DNA from: Nymphaea colorata
Taxonomy: Eukaryota; Streptophyta; Magnoliopsida; Nymphaeales; Nymphaeaceae
Length of the DNA: 64,000 bases
Direction of reading: 5' to 3'
NCBI RefSeq assembly: GCF_008831285.2
Contig: NC_045144.1
Location: 1,674,001-1,738,000, forward strand
Every line of letters starts with the position of its first letter. The stretch's first letter is position 1. The notes under the pieces are model-generated. The model saw nothing but the letters and a program-made list of their open reading frames with translations, ran no database searches and was not told the DNA's origin. A program made the translations under genes and the position numbers. Positions 57,075 to 64,000 of this stretch are shown piece after piece.

Positions 57075-58850
57075 CAGTTTTTGCTGACTATTATAAATTT
57101 ATACTGCTGGTGTTCTGCATCAGAATTGATCTTTTGTTGTAAAAAATTTGCCCTATAGCCAACCGGTGATGGCCTATACTAGTGATTCTCATCACCAATA
57201 TAGATCTAAACTCGTGCTACGAACCTTCAATCAAGAAGCTTTAACAGTGATGTTGCATGTTAGCAAGCTATCCAGAATGCACCACATCTATGTCATGCAT
57301 AACTACTTGTTATAGCTGGTTTGATGAAATATACTATTGGTTGGGTTTGAAACTGTATGATTTGCTACACACCGAAATGCTTTATCTATCTCGTTATTGT
57401 TCAGCCAATGAGTCAGTAGAATTGTTTCCTACATGCACTTGCAAGGAAGGTCCCAGTAGAATGATGAAAGGAACCATTATATGTTATGAGGGGAAAATAA
57501 AGGACTCGAGACTTAATGCTGGATTAGATCGAATACTGCTGCCTTGGCTGATGCAGCTGTTCTTAACAATGCAGAGGCAATTTCATTTCATGTAAGCAGA
57601 TAACTGGTGTTCGCTTCATTGACAACCTAACAGATGCAAAATAAGGGGGAAATGGGTATTCATCCCTTCACTGCCAGGGTCTAATGGATATTTAGCTATT
57701 TTCAAGTGTTCGGAAGTTTGCAGGACCACGGATAATATTCAAAACATGCCAGTATGCTTTATTCTAGTAGTGTTCCTAACAGGAGACCCACAACCGTTGT
57801 AATCTAGCTTCTATGTGCGTTCAGCCATGTCTTCTTTAAACCGGCACGAACACAATCATATTGTTGCGCTGCACCAAAATCTCCATGTATACTCCCGAAT
57901 AGAAGAAATTACCTTAGCAGGAAGAACACCAAGCTTGGACGGTCCCCTTGAGCCAAAAGGACCAGTGGTTACAATAAAAAAATAATTATATAGGAGTACT
58001 ATTAATTAAGATCTTAATTTAAATTATGAGATAAGGTCAGCAGCCTGTTTACCGATGTGTTTTCTTGCTCAAACAGTGAATACGATACAAGCTGCCAAGA
58101 GACCACCTCCCATGGAGCTTACGATCGTCATAATTCTCGAAAAACCTCTTCCATTATTCCCTATATTTAATCAATAGTTTTAGATAGATTATTAAGACCC
58201 GTAGCCAATAGAATGAGGAGTGCTTTCAAACATTAACTAGAAATCATGAATGATGAATTTGGGGTATGGCTATAAGTGATAAGAGTAAACAACAAAGACA
58301 TAATTTTAGGAAACTCAAAGATAAGAATGCTATCAATGGGAAGACAGAAATCAAGAAAACTGTTGAAGACGTTGAGGATGTTGATAAAGCTGGAATTAAA
58401 GAAATTACTTAAAAAAAAGAGATAAGACAGATTTTGTTCGTTGTAACCGATAGACCCAATTTAGGCAATATTTTTGGAAACAGAAAAAGTTATAAATAAT
58501 GATATTTGCTCACTATAAAAAAGAATTGAGAGATAGTTGAGCTTCCTTCCTTCTCTCTCTTGTCAGTCATTTTTGTAAATAAGATGGTCACTGTAGCTCA
58601 TGAAAGAAACCATTGTTATTTGGCTGGTCGGACTATACTTTTACATGGCACTTGAACGCAATATCAACATAGTTTTTTGCCTTCGGTTGATTGAAAAATA
58701 GAATTCATTGAATTTCTTTTGAAGTTATTGAACATAGATTATGAATAAATAATCATCTAAACCAAAACCTACTGGCCTTCTAACAAGATAAAAAGTGTGG
58801 CTTAGGCAGTGGAAAGAACCCATCTCGTGATTCAAACCTTTAGATCATGT
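57075..58850. other. Sequence without a recognised gene
   Basis: 57510-57575 reads NTAALADAAVLNNAEAISFH after an AG, and 57604-57643 reads ITGVRFIDNLTDAK before a stop, in different frames. These look like decayed exon sequence, but I cannot assign a family. The rest is AT-rich. Confidence 0.3.
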
Positions 58851-60549
58851 GATCTTGCTATTTGGAAAGCTTGAATTTTTTATCAAAGTGTTTGCATCCC
58901 AAAATTTTCATTGGTTTTGAAGTGCTCCAGAAAAATAAGGTTTTTCTTTTGAAAGATGAAAGAAAGGGACTCGCCCGTCGATACGAGGATCGACCGTTCC
59001 CGGCGTCTTTACCGGGGGTAATCAACCCAAGGACTATGTTTATCATTGATGCATTTCGTTTTAACTTAAACATCTTTTTTATTCTATATGCGGTGTAGAA
59101 AATATTGAAAGTTTGGAGTTTCAAACTTTTGAAAAGGTTATTGAATAATTGCTTGAAAATGTAAAATGTTTTAAGAAAAAAGTGAAACTAGTAAATATCA
59201 TTTGAAAAGCTTGTGAAAACATTTTGAAATCATTTTAGTGTTCTCTTAAGACTTTAAGTAGGTTTGAGATTTTACTCTAATTCGGTTACCACCTAGCTAG
59301 AGCTCCATCCCTTCTTGCTTAAGTTTCTTTAGAGAGGTTCTTGTGATCATAAGTGAAATAAAGTGGGTGAGAATGCATGGATGCATTTACCCTATATGAT
59401 TGAAAAAATGTAAAACATTCCTACCACAACATTCATCTAATGTCATTCCTACCACAACATACATCTATGATTTCGTTGTTATAATTATTATACATAAGAA
59501 GGAAAAGTTTTTAAAAAGGGATAGAGATTGTAGACCATCAAGCATGATTCCAATATTGGGTCATTACTTGGTTTGTGGTCTTATTGAAGTTGGTATATAG
59601 AAAGTTCATGAGATGATAGTGTTAAAAAGAATATAAAAGATAAAACACTCTTATGAAAGGAAAGAGAGAGATATAGAAAAAGACATGCATACATGTGTAC
59701 ATACCATCACATATACACATATATGAAAGCTTAAGAGAAAAAGATGTATTGATTCGAAGAGAAAGAGAGATTTTAGAGGAAAAGAAAAATATCATACGCA
59801 TATATAGGTATGAGAAATTTTATAAGAGAAGATATTTGTCTTGAAAAGAGGAATAAATATTTGAAAGAGAGGAAATGGAGCACATGCACATATGAAAATT
59901 TATAAAATAAAAAATGAAAGCATAGAGAGAGAAAGATGGGGGTCATCATGTTGGCATAAATGTATATAACATGTGTATACATCCATACCTTCACAAGATT
60001 AGAAAAATCAAGGAACAACTTAAAATTACCAACTTCAAATTTAATGTGGACCGGAGGGGAGCTTGGACTCATGCAAGAGTTTAAGTTAAGTCCCTAAGGC
60101 CATGTTAGAAGGTTCTTTTTGAAAATGTTTTGGAAAATATGATTTATATAAGCATAGAATGTTATTATTTGGTTTGTTGTAAGGGATATATTTCTTCCAC
60201 CGTTCGGTACGGAAGAAAACAAGCAACATAACGAGGCACTCGTTAGGGTTCCTAATGTGATGATTAAGAAGGAAACTAGCGCAAAATGATATGGAAATGC
60301 ATATTAACATGTACATTTTCGTGAGGGTTTATCTCGGGTTGAACAAGTCCCAACCTCAAAGATTAATATGAAAATAAAGAGTCTCCAAACCACACTTTCA
60401 TTCCCGACATGCATTCACATGTAAGTAAAGAACCAAGCAACTATGCATGCATAATATATAGATAACTTTCAAGGAAGGAAGGAAAGAAAGAGGATGATGG
60501 AAAAAGCAAAGTTCAATTAGGAGGGAAGACATGATGTAACTATGAATTG

Positions 60550-61320
60550 ATATACCACCTCATCTTCTCATGTTCCCGGTGCACTTGAATATAGCCTCTT
60601 GACTCTAAAATAGAGATTGAGAGCTATCTCTTTTGGCCATGGAGAAATGAGGAAGAGAGGAAAATAAGAGAAAACAAAAGAACAATAAGAATGTATTCAT
60701 GAAAAGAAAGAACATGATTAAAATGAAAAATCATCTCATCTTTCCATGCTCCCGGTGCACTTTGAGTATAGCCTTTTGTCTCTAAAAAGAGATTGAGAGC
60801 TACCTTCTTTAGCCGTGGGGAGATGAAGATGAGGAGAAAATGTAGAAAGAGAAACAATGTTATATTTAATAAAAGAGAAAACATGATTCAATTATGAAAT
60901 GAAAGTTCCTCTCATCTTTTCACGCTCCCAATGTACTTGAGCATAGCCTCTTGTCTCTAAAAAGAGATTGAGGGCTATCTCTTTTGGTCATGGGAAGAAG
61001 AAGAAGAGAAAAAAGAAAATAACAAGAACAAGACTATATTGAAGAAATGAAATAACAATAACAACAAAAATATATTCATTAAGGAAAAGAATAACAACAA
61101 CAAGAATATATTGAAGAGAAGAAAGAGCAAGAAGATATTGATAAAGAGAAAGAACAAGAACAACAAGAATACTTGAAAAAGCATGATTTAATCATAAAAT
61201 AAAATATCATATCATCTTCTCATGCTCCCGGTGCATTTGAGCATAGCCTCTTGTATATAAAAAGAGGTTGAGTGCTATCTCTTTTGGCCATGGGGAGATG
61301 AAGATGAGAAGAGAAAATGA
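60550..61320 (-). repeat. Four dispersed direct copies of a ~105-bp unit
   Basis: Units begin near 60556, 60731, 60900 and 61208. Each contains CTCATCTT, GCTCCCGGTGCA or a variant, ATAGCCTCTTG, AAAAGAGATTGAG and CTATCTCTTTTGG. They are separated by A-rich AACAAGAA stretches. Confidence 0.9.
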
Positions 61321-61637
61321 AAACAACAACAAGACTATATTTAAGAAAAAGAAATAACATAATAATAAGAATATTAATGAAAAGAAAGAAGAGAGAAATG
61401 AGAGGGATGAAGATTACATACCTCTAATGGAAAATGACCTAAGGAAGATGAACACCTTCACTTGAAGATACCCTTTTGAATGAAACTCCAAGAGTGCTTG
61501 CTCTAAGTTGGAGAAGGAAATGGAAAGAGGAAGAGGGAGAGAAAGAGAGCTCAAGAGAAACTCTAAGTCTTCAAGTGAGAATACACTAGAGTTTCTCCCA
61601 ATGACCAATATTGCCCAAGAGGGAGGATATGGGGGGG

Positions 61638-61645
61638 TATTTATA
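61638..61645 (-). promoter_or_regulatory. LTR TATA box
   Basis: TATAAATA on the minus strand, directly downstream of the 8-copy tandem array in element sense. This fits a U3 promoter. Confidence 0.55.
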
Positions 61646-61684
61646 GAGGATTTTGGAGCAAAAACCCAAAATTTGAATTTTTTG

Positions 61685-62250
61685 ACCTAAAAAGACTAAA
61701 ATCACCCTCCAAAAGGAGATTTTTTTGGCCAAAAGGAAGGGCAAATGAGTCTTGTCCACCCAAAAAGACTAAAATTACCCTCTAAAAGGATGTTTTTTTG
61801 GTCAAAAGGAGGGGTAAATTGGTCTTGTTTACCAAAAAGACTAAAATCACCCTCTAAAAGGAGGTTTTTTGGTCAAAAGGAGGGGCAAATCGGTCTTGTT
61901 TAAAAAAGACTAAAATCACACTCTAAAAGGAGGTTTTTTTGGTCAAAAGGAGGGGCAAATCGGTCTTGTTTAAAAAAGACAAAAATCACCCTTTAAAAGG
62001 AGGTTTTTTGGTCAAAAGGAGGGGCAAATCGGTCTTGTTTAAAAAAAAGACTAAAATCACCCTATAAAAGGAGGTTTTTGGTCAAAAGGAGGGGCAAATC
62101 GGTCTTGTTTGCCCAAAAAGACTAAAATCACCCTCTAAAAGGAGGTTTTTGGTCAAAAGAATGGGAAAAACAGTCTTGTTTGCCCAAAAAGACTAAAATC
62201 ACCCTCTAAAAGGAGGTTTTTGGTCAAAAGAATCGGCAAATTAGTCTTAA
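61685..62250 (-). repeat. Eight tandem ~70-bp repeats in U3
   Basis: Starts of AAAAAGACTAAAATCACC or close variants at about 61689, 61762, 61834, 61912, 61972, 62043, 62114 and 62186. Each is followed by TCTAAAAGGAGGTTTTTTGG and GGGGCAAATCGGTCTTGTTT or close variants. Confidence 0.95.
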
Positions 62251-62255
62251 ATGAT

Positions 62256-62455
62256 TGATTTGGATCTGAACTTGAGTTTTGGATCTAAAAGTAGTATTTT
62301 GGATTTAATTTGGATCTGAAAGTTCTATTTTGGATTTAATTTGGATCTGAGAGTAGTATTTTGGATTTAATTTGGATCTGAAAGTAGTATTTTGGATTTA
62401 ATTTGGATCTAAGAGTAGCATTTTGGATTTAATTTGGATCTGAAAGTTGTATTTT
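62256..62455 (-). repeat. Five tandem ~35-bp repeats
   Basis: TTGGATCTGAAAGTAGTATT followed by TTGGATTTAATT, repeated with few changes. Confidence 0.93.
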
Positions 62456-62624
62456 GAAAATCTTGTGCCTAAATTTGAATTTCGCACTTGGATAAAACAT
62501 CACAGTCCTTTAGAAAAATTTGGGGTGATTACAGATGCCCTTCTTTGTTAATAAGCCGGTGTTAACCGTGCTTAGTGACAAAGATAAACGCCACAAATTT
62601 TTCAAACAAGACATTTTCATAGAG

Positions 62625-62925
62625 ATGTTTCAGGCTTTACCCCTTACCTGAATGGGTTGTTTGAGCTTAAATTGCAGGTTTAACCCCTTACCTGCATGGG
62701 TTTGCCGATCTCAAATTCAGGTTTAACCCCCTGAATGGGTTGCCTTGACTTGCATCACAAGTTGAACCCTTTAACTGTGTGGGTTGCTTTGGCTTGTAGC
62801 ACAGGTTTAACCCCTTTGCCTGTATGGGTTGCTTTGGCTAGCATTGCAGGTTTAACCCATTGCCGGCATGGGTTGCCCTCATATTGCATGTTTAACCCTT
62901 TACCTGCACGGGTTGCTCTCAAGCC
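62625..62925 (-). repeat. Seven ~40-50-bp repeats between pol and the LTR
   Basis: Units contain GCAGGTTTAACCCCTTACCT and GCATGGGTTGC variants. The array lies between the pol stop (63063) and the LTR start (62533), a position where Tat-type elements often carry tandem repeats. Confidence 0.92.
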
Positions 62926-63062
62926 CTGAGCAATAAAAAAAATAAAAAAATAAAAATGCCCAGTGTAATTGTCATGTTTTACAACTGGGAAGAATCTAGA
63001 TTGAATAGTCGATGTGGAAACACAAATGTTTTGACATTGATTGGAAAATGAATACAAGAGAA

Positions 63063-64000
63063 CTAGGCATAAAATTTCTTGAGGTGAAGGGCATTAATAG
63101 GATCGGCAAATTCCACCCCATCAGCATCAATTAGTCGGTACGAATTGTGGGGCAAAACTTCCTTAATGACATATGGGCCTTCCCAATTTGGTGCTCACTT
63201 GCCTCGTGGTCGTCCACTCAGGTACACTGCAGATCGTAGGACTGAATCATTCACTTTGAACTGTCTCTCGATAACTGACTTGGCAAATTGCCTGGCTACC
63301 CTTTGGCGATAAGCTTCAGCATGTTCAGCCGCTTTTAGCCTCTTTTCATCTAGCAAATCGAGTTGCATTAGCCTTTTTTGTTGATATTGAGTAAGAGGGA
63401 GCTCTATGAGAGAAGCGAACTTCAAAGCAGGTTTCAACACATGTAATGGTAGAACCACTTCTGTTCCATAGACTAGCTCTGCTGGAGTGGCATTTGTTGG
63501 AGTTCTCATAGTGGTGCGATATGCCCATAGAGCATTGTGCATCTTTTCATGCCAATCTCTTCAAGTTTCTACTGTCCGTTCCAAGATGCGGATCAGAATT
63601 TTGTTGGTAGCCTCTGCTTGCCCATTGCCTTGGGGTAATAAGGAGCTGAAAAATGGTGCGTGATGTGGTACTTGCTGCACAATTGCCTCATCTTTTCATT
63701 CTTGAAATGAGTTCCGTTGTCTGATACTATATCATGAGGGACTTCAAATCTGCAAAGAAGATTTTTGTGAATGAAGGACACTACATGACGTCCTTCCACT
63801 GTTCTGAGTGTGACGACTTCTACCCACTTGGTAAAATAATCAGTTGCAGCAAGAAAATGCTTATGGCCGTTAGAAGCTGCAGGGAATATCGGTCTGACTA
63901 CGTCAAAGGCCCACATTGAAAATGGCCAAGAAGATGTCACAGAATGCAAGTGAGAGGCTGGGGCATGAATTACTAGAGCATGCAGTTGGCATTCTTTGCA
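63063..64000 (-). pseudogene. Tat-like gypsy integrase, C-terminal part of pol (runs off the window)
   Basis: From the right edge: WPFSMWAFDVVRPIFPAASN (first acidic residue), FILVAIDYF-type block as FLAATDYFTKWVEVVTL, VSDNGTHFKNEKM (second), a one-base loss in the CCCC run near 63,635, then QGNGQAEATNK (third). Next come HNALWAYRTTMRTPTNATPA, ELVYGTEVVLPLHV, RQFKVNDSVLRS, a TGA at about 63192-63194, WEGPYVIKEVLPHNSYRLI and the terminal FADPINALHLKKFYA followed by TAG. The domain order and tail fit the Tat/Ogre gypsy group, which lacks a chromodomain. One frameshift and at least two stops make it inactive. Confidence 0.88.

Larger units (their letters stand above)
58900..62533 (-). mobile_element. 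Probable 3' LTR of a Tat-like gypsy element (left limit uncertain)
   Basis: On the minus strand an LTR start TGTAATCACCCCAAATTTTT lies at 62533, preceded by AAAGAAGGGCATC. It is followed by repeat arrays, a TATA box at 61638-61645 and a pyrimidine-rich transcribed region. Sequence resembling a GC-rich LTR end (CCGGTAAAGACGCCGGGAAC) occurs near 59,010 on the minus strand. Only one LTR is in the window, so the left boundary is a guess. Confidence 0.5.

Noticed and set aside
57257-57595. 112-codon open frame after the copia truncation
   Set aside because: No recognisable motif; a different frame in the same place looks more exon-like but cannot be assigned.
61685-62250. Regularly spaced repeats resembling a CRISPR array
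   Set aside because: The units are contiguous tandem repeats with no unique spacers, inside a plant LTR, with no cas genes.
62625-62925. GGTTTAACCC-rich repeats resembling telomeric DNA
   Set aside because: The unit is 40-50 bp and lacks TTTAGGG; it belongs to the Tat element region between pol and LTR.

Overview
This window looks like nuclear DNA of a flowering plant with a repeat-rich genome. The evidence is Ty1/copia and Ty3/gypsy retrotransposons with initiator-Met primer sites, hAT and Harbinger-type DNA transposons, AT-rich spacers, and one host gene of a plant EXS-domain family with transposon-filled introns. I cannot name the species. I saw no bacterial operon, CRISPR array, rRNA gene or convincing tRNA gene.

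Layout. 1.2-13.9 kb: a minus-strand EXS-family (ERD1/XPR1/SYG1) gene. Six exons are visible; the 3' part lies beyond the left edge. Its 7.1-kb intron 5 holds a hAT left-end remnant, a short minus-strand copia LTR, a 5'-truncated copia element and a decayed hAT transposase. Its 4.7-kb intron 2 holds a complete hAT MITE and a Harbinger-like element carrying a captured host-gene fragment. 14.7-15.9 kb: a complete non-autonomous hAT element with 8-bp target duplications and another hAT left end. 17-24 kb: a dispersed repeat, copia LTR pieces, a decayed minus-strand copia pol, and a coiled-coil pseudogene split by a retroposon with a 14-bp target duplication. 24.7-42.4 kb: an old tandem segmental duplication. 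One copy took a small LTR element; the other took a full-length 12.8-kb gypsy chromovirus on the minus strand with 3,842-bp LTRs and a 5-bp target duplication. 44.2-46.8 kb: two inverted copies of the 17-kb dispersed repeat flank a possible secreted-protein exon. 52.7-57.1 kb: a 3'-truncated copia element of the same family as the one at 2.8-6.2 kb. 59-64 kb: the 3' end of a Tat-like gypsy element on the minus strand, with several tandem-repeat arrays around its LTR.

Only the EXS gene is a well supported host gene. Every retroelement reading frame seen is broken by stops, frameshifts or truncation, so nothing here looks autonomous now. I found no clear new biological system. The most informative items are the Harbinger-like gene-capture element, whose empty site is preserved next door, the agreement between a hAT MITE and the end of the local hAT transposase remnant, and the segmental duplication with different transposon insertions in each copy.
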